Positions 24,955 to 31,924 of a DNA stretch of 64,000 nt are shown in pieces. This DNA comes from Mycobacterium gordonae (lineage in GTDB: Bacteria; Actinomycetota; Actinomycetes; Mycobacteriales; Mycobacteriaceae), in contig NZ_CP070973.1 of the NCBI RefSeq assembly GCF_017086405.1, positions 6,170,739 to 6,234,738 of the forward strand. Direction: 5' to 3'. Numbering within the stretch: position 1 is the stretch's first letter; each line of letters begins with the position of its first letter. The notes under the pieces were generated by a model that had not been told where the DNA came from, did not search any database, and saw only the letters and a list, made by a program, of their open reading frames with translations. Made by a program: the position numbers and the translations under genes.

Positions 24955-25734
24955 GTGGATTCCGAGCTGGCGCTGCTGGCCGATTCATTGCGGACGGTGA
25001 TGACGACGTCGCCGTCCGGCGCCGCCCTGGACGCTGCCCTGACTGAGCTCGGCTGGCTCGACATGCTCGACGAAATGCCGGAAACCGCAATCCCTCTGGT
25101 ATTCCGTCTGCTCGGCGAGACCGGCGCGCACGCGCCCGTGCTCAACGACGTCGTGTTGCGTGACGGCAGCCACCCGGTGCCGCTGCCCTACGCCGGCGGT
25201 TCCTGGGTGGTCTGGGAGCGTGCCGACAGCGCGACTCCGGCGATGGATGAGGAGCTCCCCTTGCACCGGGTTCCGACCGGGGATGCCGTCCCGCTGCGTG
25301 CGGGACGGCAGGCAGTGGGCTGGTGGCTCGTCGGCACCAGCCGGGCCATGCTGTCGCTGGCCCGCCGGCATGCACTGGACCGGGTCCAATTCGGCCGCTC
25401 CATAGCTTCTTTCCAGGCGGTGCGACACCGGCTCGCCGAGACGCTGGTCGCCATCGAGGGCGCTGAAGCCACTTTGCAGGCCGCTACCGATCAGCCGAAT
25501 GAGTTCGCGTTTCTACTGGCCAAGGCGGCGGCGGGCCAGGCGGCGCTGACCGCCGCGCGGCACAGCCAGCAGGTACTCGGGGGCATCGGCTTCACCGCCG
25601 AGCATGCCTTGCACCGCCACGTCAAGCGCGCTCTTGTGCTTGAAGGGCTGCTGGGCAGCTCACGGGAGCTGACCAGGGAAGCTGGGGCGCATATCAAGGC
25701 GGTGGGCTCAGCGCCCCGGCTCGTCCACCTCTGA
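24955..25734 (+). CDS. Acyl-CoA dehydrogenase, short partner subunit
   Basis: A 259-residue FadE-like protein, well below the usual 380. The N-terminal helical and beta-barrel portions are abbreviated, while the C-terminal helical domain is clear (LDRVQFGRSIASFQAVRH, QVLGGIGFTAEHALHRH). GTG at 24955 lies one base after the larger FadE stop. It fits the non-catalytic or half-site subunit of a heterotetrameric dehydrogenase. It is the last gene of the CMD-Rieske operon and is followed by a terminator-like hairpin. Confidence 0.85.
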   Translation: MDSELALLADSLRTVMTTSPSGAALDAALTELGWLDMLDEMPETAIPLVFRLLGETGAHAPVLNDVVLRDGSHPVPLPYAGGSWVVWERADSATPAMDEELPLHRVPTGDAVPLRAGRQAVGWWLVGTSRAMLSLARRHALDRVQFGRSIASFQAVRHRLAETLVAIEGAEATLQAATDQPNEFAFLLAKAAAGQAALTAARHSQQVLGGIGFTAEHALHRHVKRALVLEGLLGSSRELTREAGAHIKAVGSAPRLVHL

Positions 25735-25750
25735 CGAGCTGACGCCGAGT

Positions 25751-25796
25751 GTGAACCGTACGACGCGACACGCCGTTGTGGCGTCGTGGGATTCAC
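25751..25796. terminator. Hairpin between convergent fadE genes
   Basis: GTGAACCGTACGACGC (25751-25766) can pair with GCGTCGTGGGATTCAC (25781-25796) at 12-13 of 16 positions. Placement between two converging operons suggests bidirectional termination without a U-tract, as is common in mycobacteria. Confidence 0.5.
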
Positions 25797-25814
25797 GCCC
25801 GGGGCAGGCGGAGT

Positions 25815-27002
25815 CTAGTTGCGCGGCATCCCCAGTACCCGCTCGGCGATGATGTTGCGCTGGATCTCCGACGTGCCGCCGGCGATGGTCCCGGCGAAGC
25901 TGCGGGCGTACCGGTCGAACCAGCTGCCGTAGTGCGCGTCGAGGTTCAGTGGCGCGAACGGCGCCGTCATCGCGGGGTGAACAAGGCCCGCAGCCCCCTT
26001 GGCGTTCAACGCGTCTTCAGAGGCACGCTGGACCGCCTCCGACCCGAGCAGTTTCAACACCGATTGGCCCGGCACGTCCTCTTCCCCGCGCGCGGCCTTG
26101 GCCAGCGTCACCGACCCGAGCAGTCGCATTGCCCAGGCGTCCATCACCAGGGTGGCGTACCGATCCCGTTCCAACACCCCGCTCGGCGTGAAATCTGTTG
26201 TCTGTTGGTCCAATAGGTTGGCGTAGTCGAGCCACAGCATGGCGCGCTCGTGACCGAGCGCCCCGGTCGCCACCCGCCAACCACCGTCCAGATCACCGAC
26301 CAGGTTGTCGGCCGGTACCCGGGCGTCGGTGAAGAACACCTCGTTGAATTCGACGTCGTCGTGGTCGCACACCGACGCGAACGGCCTGCGCACCACACCC
26401 GGTGTGTCGGTGGGAATCAGCAATACGCTGATCCCCTTGTGCTTCGGCACGTCGGGATTGGTGCGCACGAATGTCAGCAGCACGTCGGCGTCGTGCGCGC
26501 CCGAGGTCCACACCTTCTGTCCGTTCACCACGAAGTAGTCGCCTTGCGAATCGGAATGGCGCACCGCCCGGGTCTTCAGCGACGCCAGATCCGAACCGGC
26601 GCCGGGTTCGCTCATCCCCAGCGACGCAGTGATCTCCGCCCGCAGGATTCGCACCGCCCACTGCTGCTTTTGTTCCGTGGTCCCGAACGACAGCAGGGAA
26701 GCCGCGATGATCCCCACGCCCTGGGGGTTGAAACTGCGGTAGATCCGACGCCGTGCCATCTCGTCTGCGTGCACGTACTGCTGCAACAACGTCGCGTTGC
26801 GCCCACCGAATTCGGGTGGATTTCCGGGTAACAGCCAACCGTTGTCGAACAGCAGACGCTGCCAGCGGGCCGCCCACTCCGGCACCTGCGAGCACGAGGT
26901 CGGCCGCACCACACCCTGGGCCTCGTCGGGTAGATGCTCGTCGAGAAACGCGACGAATTCGGCGCGGAATGCCTCGACATCGGCATCAAAAGTCAGCTGC
27001 AC
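25815..27002 (-). CDS. Acyl-CoA dehydrogenase (FadE)
   Basis: A 395-residue full-length acyl-CoA dehydrogenase: LGMSEPGAGSDLASL, VNGQKVWTSGAHDAD and C-terminal AGGTSEIQRNIIAERVLG. Start is GTG at 27002, preceded by GCGAGGAG. It stands alone and diverges from the TetR gene at 27147. The strongest GAGAA-N5-TTCTC operator of the window lies between them, so it is the most likely direct repression target. Confidence 0.92.
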   Translation of the reverse strand: MQLTFDADVEAFRAEFVAFLDEHLPDEAQGVVRPTSCSQVPEWAARWQRLLFDNGWLLPGNPPEFGGRNATLLQQYVHADEMARRRIYRSFNPQGVGIIAASLLSFGTTEQKQQWAVRILRAEITASLGMSEPGAGSDLASLKTRAVRHSDSQGDYFVVNGQKVWTSGAHDADVLLTFVRTNPDVPKHKGISVLLIPTDTPGVVRRPFASVCDHDDVEFNEVFFTDARVPADNLVGDLDGGWRVATGALGHERAMLWLDYANLLDQQTTDFTPSGVLERDRYATLVMDAWAMRLLGSVTLAKAARGEEDVPGQSVLKLLGSEAVQRASEDALNAKGAAGLVHPAMTAPFAPLNLDAHYGSWFDRYARSFAGTIAGGTSEIQRNIIAERVLGMPRN

Positions 27003-27073
27003 AAAATCTCCTCGCTGCTTCTCCCGGCTCCCGGCGTTGCGCTCTCACGAATGCGCTTCCCAAACACCTGTGC

Positions 27074-27092
27074 AAGAGAATATTATTCTCTT
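27074..27092. promoter_or_regulatory. 19-bp perfect palindrome, TetR/fadE operator
   Basis: AAGAGAATA-T-TATTCTCTT, the best copy of the recurring operator. It lies 72 bp from the fadE start and 55 bp from the TetR start, so one bound repressor could shut both promoters. Confidence 0.75.
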
Positions 27093-27146
27093 CGTGAGGA
27101 AGTTACAATCTCCAAGACATCGTCGGTGAGGAGGTCGAGCGCAGCT

Positions 27147-27866
27147 ATGGCCCGACGTTCTCCGGTACAGTCCAACCATGTTCCCTCCTCGCGGCAATCT
27201 TCTGAGCCGCCCGTGACTAGCCCGGGCGAAGAGCCTGCGTGGAAACAGCGGGCCGTCGAGCGATCCATCAAGACCGCGAAACTGCGCGCGGCGCAACGCG
27301 TCCAGCGCTTCCTGGATGCGGCCCAGGCCATCATCATCGAGAAGGGCAGCACGGACTTCACTGTGCAGGAGGTCGTCGACCGGTCCCGCCAGTCGTTGCG
27401 CAGCTTCTACCTGCAGTTCGACGGCAAGCACGAGTTGTTGCTCGCGCTGTTCGAGGACGCGCTGAGCCGTTCTGCCGACCAGATTCGGGCCGCGACGGAA
27501 AGTCACACCGATGCGCTGGAGCGGCTCAAAGTCGCGGTCGAACTGCTGTATGAGGCCTCCCGTCCAGACCCGACGGCCAGGCGACCGCTGTTCACCGACT
27601 TTGCGCCGCGGTTACTGGTGACACATCCGGCAGAGGTCAAGATCGCCCATGCCCCATTGCTGGCTTTGCTCACCGAACTGATGGAAGCCGCCTGCGACGC
27701 CGGGAAGCTGCGCGGCGGCGTCAACCCCAAGCGGATGGCCGCGATGACCATGCAAACGGTGATGTTCATCGCACAATCCAGCGGCGGCTCCGACGAAGCC
27801 ACGGTCCACCCCATCAGCGCCGACGAGGTGTGGGATTTCTGCTCTCGTGGATTCGCCGGCAACTAG
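27147..27866 (+). CDS. TetR-family regulator, candidate controller of the local regulon
   Basis: A 239-residue TetR protein with a 45-residue polar N-terminal extension. The helix-turn-helix is TVQEVVDRSRQSLRSFYLQF, followed by DGKHELLLALFEDAL. ATG at 27147 is chosen; longer in-frame starts run through the operator region. Its promoter region carries a perfect 19-bp form of the palindrome that recurs before other catabolic units, which is what an autoregulated repressor would show. It would be released by a pathway CoA ester or steroid-like ligand (inference). Confidence 0.85.
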   Translation: MARRSPVQSNHVPSSRQSSEPPVTSPGEEPAWKQRAVERSIKTAKLRAAQRVQRFLDAAQAIIIEKGSTDFTVQEVVDRSRQSLRSFYLQFDGKHELLLALFEDALSRSADQIRAATESHTDALERLKVAVELLYEASRPDPTARRPLFTDFAPRLLVTHPAEVKIAHAPLLALLTELMEAACDAGKLRGGVNPKRMAAMTMQTVMFIAQSSGGSDEATVHPISADEVWDFCSRGFAGN

Positions 27867-27918
27867 TTTCGGCCCGCTTTTTCTCCGACGAGCGAATATC
27901 GCACATCCACGGCCGCGT

Positions 27919-27933
27919 GAGAACGTTCTTCTC
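27919..27933. promoter_or_regulatory. GAGAA-N5-TTCTC operator before P450-SDR-SDR operon
   Basis: GAGAACGTTCTTCTC, 140 bp upstream of the P450 start. The right half is also the left arm of a hairpin, GTTCTTCT/AGAAGAAC (27925-27946). Confidence 0.6.
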
Positions 27934-28073
27934 GGCTTAGAAGAACCGAAAATAGCAGAAACGGATTCCGCGTTGACACTCGTTGGTGGGGGATGACAGA
28001 GTTCTTGAGACGGCATGCTCGCGCCCCCCGGCCGAAACGGGGCCGCGCGTAACCGGCGAGAGGGCGATTACCC

Positions 28074-29276
28074 GTGACAGTAAGCGCGGCCAGCGACGTC
28101 TATTTCGATCCCTACGATGTCGAGCTCAACGCTGACCCCTACCCGATGTTCGCGCGGCTGCGCGAGGAGTCGCCGCTGTACTACAACGAGCAGCACGACT
28201 TCTATGCGCTGAGCCGTTTCGCCGACGTCGACAACGCGATCGTCGACTACCAGACGTTCAGCTCCGCCCGCGGCGCGATCCTCGAACTGATTCGGGCCAA
28301 TCTTGAAATGCCGCCGGGCGTGCTCATTTTCGAGGACCCGCCCGTCCACGATATCCACCGCAAGCTGTTGTCGCGCATGTTCACTCCGCGCAAGATCAGC
28401 GACCTGGAACCCAAGATCCGCGAATTCTGCGCACGCAGCCTGGATCCGCTGGTCGGCGCCGGAAGATTCGACTTCGTCAACGACCTCGGCGCCCAGATGC
28501 CGATGCGGGTCATCGGGATGCTGCTGGGTGTCCCGGAGGAAGACCAGGAAGCCGCGCGCGACTTCGCCAATGCACAGATGCGCACCGAGGCCGGCAAGCC
28601 GATGGAGTTCTCGGCCGAAACCATGCTCAACGGTGAGTTCTTCGGTCAGTACATCGACTGGCGGGCACAGCACCCATCCAACGACATCATGACCGAGTTG
28701 CTCAACGCGGAGTTCGAGGATGAGACGGGAACCCTTCGGCGGATGCGGCGTGACGAGCTGTTGACCTACGTCACCGTCGTCTCGGGCGCCGGAAACGAAA
28801 CCACTACCAGGCTGATCGGTTGGGCGGGAAAGGTTTTGGCCGACCACCCGGATCAGCGTCGCGCGCTGGTGGAGAATCCGGCGTTGATTCCCGCGGCGGT
28901 CGAGGAGTTGCTGCGTTACGAGCCACCGGCGCCGCACGTGGCCCGGTATGTCACCCGCGATGTCGACTACTACGGCCAACGGGTGCCCGAAGGCAGCGTG
29001 ATGATGATGCTGATCGGCGCGGCGAACCGCGACCACCGCCAATTTCCGCCCGACGGCGATGTTTTCGACATCCGCCGGGAGCCCCGCCAGCACCTGACGT
29101 TCAGCGTCGGCACTCACTACTGTCTCGGCTCCGCGCTGGCCCGACTCGAGGGCCGGATCGCGCTCGAGGAGATTCTCAAGCGGTTTCCCGAATGGGATGT
29201 CGACATTGCCGAGGCCACACTCTCCCCGACGTCGACCGTGCGGGGCTGGGAGTCCATGCCGGCCATATTCGGCTGA
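28074..29276 (+). CDS. Cytochrome P450
   Basis: A 400-residue P450: heme loop FSVGTHYCLG, I-helix SGAGNETTT, K-helix EELLRYEPP. The N-terminal part closely resembles the P450 at 9654 (EQHDFYALSRFADV versus EEYDFYALTRHADV), so the two are probably paralogues. Start is GTG at 28074. It is the first gene of an operon with two SDRs but has no ferredoxin of its own. A regulon operator lies upstream. An alcohol made by it could be oxidised by the next gene. Confidence 0.92.
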   Translation: MTVSAASDVYFDPYDVELNADPYPMFARLREESPLYYNEQHDFYALSRFADVDNAIVDYQTFSSARGAILELIRANLEMPPGVLIFEDPPVHDIHRKLLSRMFTPRKISDLEPKIREFCARSLDPLVGAGRFDFVNDLGAQMPMRVIGMLLGVPEEDQEAARDFANAQMRTEAGKPMEFSAETMLNGEFFGQYIDWRAQHPSNDIMTELLNAEFEDETGTLRRMRRDELLTYVTVVSGAGNETTTRLIGWAGKVLADHPDQRRALVENPALIPAAVEELLRYEPPAPHVARYVTRDVDYYGQRVPEGSVMMMLIGAANRDHRQFPPDGDVFDIRREPRQHLTFSVGTHYCLGSALARLEGRIALEEILKRFPEWDVDIAEATLSPTSTVRGWESMPAIFG

Positions 29277-29294
29277 GAAACGCAGGAGGGAAAC

Positions 29295-30134
29295 ATGACT
29301 GGACGTGTAGAAGGCAAAGTCGCCTTTGTCACCGGGGCGGCGCGAGGGCAGGGACGCAGCCATGCGGTGCGCCTGGCCGAGGAAGGCGCCGACATCATCG
29401 CCGTCGACGTGTGCAAGCCGATCGTCAAGAACACCACCATCCCGGCATCGACGCCCGAAGACCTGGCCGAGACCGCCGACCTGGTCAAGGGTCTCAATCG
29501 CCGAATCGTCACGACCGAAGTCGATGTGCGCGACTTCGGCGCGCTCAAGGCCGCGGTGGACAGCGGTGTGGAGCAGTTGGGGCGACTGGACATCGTCGTC
29601 GCCAACGCCGGTATCGGCAACGGGGGTGACACCCTGGACAAGACCAGCGAATACGACTGGCAGGAGATGATCGACGTCAACCTGTCCAGCGTCTGGAAGT
29701 CGGTGAAAGCCGCCGTGCCGCATATCTTGGCGGGCGGCAGGGGCGGCTCGATCATCCTGACCAGCTCGGTGGGCGGCCTCAAGGCGTACCCGCAGTGCGG
29801 CAGCTACGTCGCCGCCAAGCATGGCGTCGTGGGCATCATGCGCTCCTTCGCTGTCGAGTTGGGGCAGCACATGATTCGCGTCAACTCGGTGCATCCCACA
29901 CATGTCGCCACCCCGATGCTGCACAACGACGGCACCTTCAAGATGTTCCGGCCCGACCTGCAGAATCCGGGACCGGACGACATGGCGCCGATCTGCCAGA
30001 TGTTCCACACCCTGCCGATCCCCTGGGTGGAACCGCGCGACATCAGCAACGCGGTGCTTTTCTTGGCCTCCGATGAATCCCGGTACATCACCGGCGTCAC
30101 CCTGCCGGTGGATGCGGGCGGCTGCCTGAAATAG
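29295..30134 (+). CDS. Mycofactocin-type SDR (carveol dehydrogenase-like)
   Basis: A 279-residue SDR with TGAARGQGRSHAVRLA, an insertion after the second strand (DVCKPIVKNTTIPASTPEDL) and catalytic YVAAK. The RSHA motif and insertion mark the family whose NAD is non-exchangeable and which is thought to use mycofactocin as the external carrier. It begins 18 bp after the P450 behind a CAGGAGGG site, so it probably oxidises the alcohol the P450 makes. Confidence 0.87.
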   Translation: MTGRVEGKVAFVTGAARGQGRSHAVRLAEEGADIIAVDVCKPIVKNTTIPASTPEDLAETADLVKGLNRRIVTTEVDVRDFGALKAAVDSGVEQLGRLDIVVANAGIGNGGDTLDKTSEYDWQEMIDVNLSSVWKSVKAAVPHILAGGRGGSIILTSSVGGLKAYPQCGSYVAAKHGVVGIMRSFAVELGQHMIRVNSVHPTHVATPMLHNDGTFKMFRPDLQNPGPDDMAPICQMFHTLPIPWVEPRDISNAVLFLASDESRYITGVTLPVDAGGCLK

Positions 30135-30144
30135 GGTCCGTCCT

Positions 30145-30993
30145 GTGGACGGACACTTGTCAGATTTTGACGGACGCGGGGCGGTCATCACCGGGGGCGC
30201 GAGCGGGATCGGCTTGGCCACCGCCACCGAGCTGGCCGGCCGCGGAGCCCGGGTGGTACTCGCCGACGTCGACCAACCGGGCCTGGAATTGGCGGTCACT
30301 CACCTGCGCGGCCAGGGCTTCGAAGCCCACGGAGTGATGTGCGACGTCCGCCATCTCGATGAGGTGGTGCGCCTGGCCGATAAGGCGTTCCGGTTACTCG
30401 GCCAGGTGGACATCGTCTTCAGCAACGCCGGCATCGTGGTCGCCGGCCCGATCGCTGAGATGACGCACGAGGACTGGCGCTGGGTGATCGACATCGATCT
30501 GTGGGGTTCGATCCACGCCGTCGAGGCGTTTCTGCCGCGGTTGCTCAAGCAGGGCAACGGCGGCCACATCGCGTTCACCGCCTCCTTCGCCGGCTTGGTG
30601 CCCAACGCCGGGCTCGGGGCGTACGGCGTTGCCAAGTACGGCGTGGTGAGCCTGGCGGAGACCCTGGCGCGGGAGGTGAAGGGCAATGGCATCGGAGTGT
30701 CGGTGCTGTGCCCGATGGTGGTGGAGACCAAGCTGGTGTCCAACTCCGAACGGATCCGGGGCGCGGACTACGGCCTGGCGTCGACGCCCGATGTGACCGG
30801 ATCGCTCGGGCCGCTGCCGGAACAGGACGAGACGCTGGGTGTCACTGCGCTGGCCCGGCTGACCGCCGACGCGATCCTGGCCAATCGCCTATACATCCTT
30901 CCGCACGAGGCGTCCCGGGCGTCGATCCGGCGCCGGTTCGACCGCATCGACCGGACTTTCGACGAACAGGCCGCCGAAGGCTGGCACCACTGA
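30145..30993 (+). CDS. Short-chain dehydrogenase/reductase
   Basis: A 282-residue SDR with TGGASGIG, NAGI and YGVAK motifs. Start is GTG at 30145, 10 bp after the previous SDR. The C-terminal 60 residues extend beyond the core fold (IRRRFDRIDRTFDEQ), as in oxidoreductases acting on larger hydrophobic substrates. It ends before a strong palindrome shared with a converging operon. Confidence 0.87.
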   Translation: MDGHLSDFDGRGAVITGGASGIGLATATELAGRGARVVLADVDQPGLELAVTHLRGQGFEAHGVMCDVRHLDEVVRLADKAFRLLGQVDIVFSNAGIVVAGPIAEMTHEDWRWVIDIDLWGSIHAVEAFLPRLLKQGNGGHIAFTASFAGLVPNAGLGAYGVAKYGVVSLAETLAREVKGNGIGVSVLCPMVVETKLVSNSERIRGADYGLASTPDVTGSLGPLPEQDETLGVTALARLTADAILANRLYILPHEASRASIRRRFDRIDRTFDEQAAEGWHH

Positions 30994-30998
30994 AGCTC

Positions 30999-31060
30999 CG
31001 CGAGCAGACGCAAAGGCAACCAAATCGCCGGCGTGTCGGGCGCTTTTGCGTCTGCTCGCG
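30999..31060. terminator. Perfect 16-bp stem repeat with AGACGCAAA arms (copy 2)
   Basis: CGCGAGCAGACGCAAA (30999-31014) pairs perfectly with TTTGCGTCTGCTCGCG (31045-31060). It sits exactly between two converging operons, and one edge abuts a stop codon. It is the same element type as 18359-18418, and a bidirectional terminator is the simplest reading. Confidence 0.65.
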
Positions 31061-31894
31061 CTAACTGGGGCCCAAGCGATAGTGGCCGGTCTGCGCGTCG
31101 TGGTACCAGCCGCCCGCGGCGTGTGTGCCACCGTCGACGTGCAGGGTCTGCCCGGTGATGTATGTGGACATGTCCGAGGCGAGAAACACCGCCGTGCTTG
31201 CAGTTTCGTCGACGTGGCCGGGCCGCCCCCACGGCACTACGGCACCCATGGCAGCCGTGGCAGCCGTGGCAGCCGAGGCGCCGGTGGCACCCTCTCCGCC
31301 CAGCTCGGCCAGACCCTCGGTCAGGGTGATGTCGGGCGCTATCGCGTTGACCCGGATACCATGCGGCGCCAGCTCGAGCGCGGCGGTTTTCGTGTAGTTG
31401 ATGACGCCGGCTTTTGCGGCGGCGTAGGCCGCGTAACCGGGCGCGGCCCGCACCCCCTCGATCGAGGTGACCGCGATGATGCTGCCTGGCAGCCCGTCGG
31501 CCACCAGCTGCCGCGCGACCCGCTGCGTGCAGAGCAACACATGCCGCAGATTAGCGCGATACAAAGCGTCCCAGCCATTTTCGCTGGTATCCAGCAGCGG
31601 TGAGGAGAACACACCGCCGGCATTGTTGACCAGGATGGTCGGCGTCCCCAATTCCGCCATCGTCCGTGCCAGCGCCGCGTCGACCTGGTCACTGTCCCGC
31701 ACATCGGTCGGGATTGCCAGCGCACCAATCTCTTCCGCGGTCCGGGCGCAGGAGTCGGGGTTGCGCTCCCAGATGGCCACCCGGGCTCCGAATGCCGCGA
31801 AGCCCGAGGCGATTCCGCGCCCGATGCCCGCTCCCCCACCGGTGACCACCGCTACCCGGTCGGTCAGCAGAATGTCAGCCGGTGCGATCGCCAT
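31061..31894 (-). CDS. Short-chain dehydrogenase/reductase
   Basis: A 277-residue SDR with TGGGAGIGRG, NNAGG and YAAAK. ATG at 31894 follows GGGAGGCGAC. Near residue 200 a short Ala/Thr-rich loop (GASAATAATAAMG) is encoded by three tandem 9-bp repeats (31250-31276), probably a replication-slippage expansion. It is the last gene of the 12-gene minus-strand run. Confidence 0.87.
   Translation of the reverse strand: MAIAPADILLTDRVAVVTGGGAGIGRGIASGFAAFGARVAIWERNPDSCARTAEEIGALAIPTDVRDSDQVDAALARTMAELGTPTILVNNAGGVFSSPLLDTSENGWDALYRANLRHVLLCTQRVARQLVADGLPGSIIAVTSIEGVRAAPGYAAYAAAKAGVINYTKTAALELAPHGIRVNAIAPDITLTEGLAELGGEGATGASAATAATAAMGAVVPWGRPGHVDETASTAVFLASDMSTYITGQTLHVDGGTHAAGGWYHDAQTGHYRLGPS
31250..31276 (+). 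repeat. Tandem 9-bp repeat, three copies
   Basis: GGCAGCCGT repeated in phase with codons within the SDR gene; the third copy has one mismatch. It adds three-residue Ala/Thr units to a surface loop. Confidence 0.8.
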
Positions 31895-31924
31895 GTCGCC
31901 TCCCACCGCGAGCGCCATCAAGAG

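Noticed and set aside
28068..30299. 743-residue open frame on the minus strand
   Set aside because: It lies antisense to the P450 and the mycofactocin-type SDR, both with clear motifs and continuous operon structure. Long antisense frames are expected at this GC content, and no domain is recognisable.
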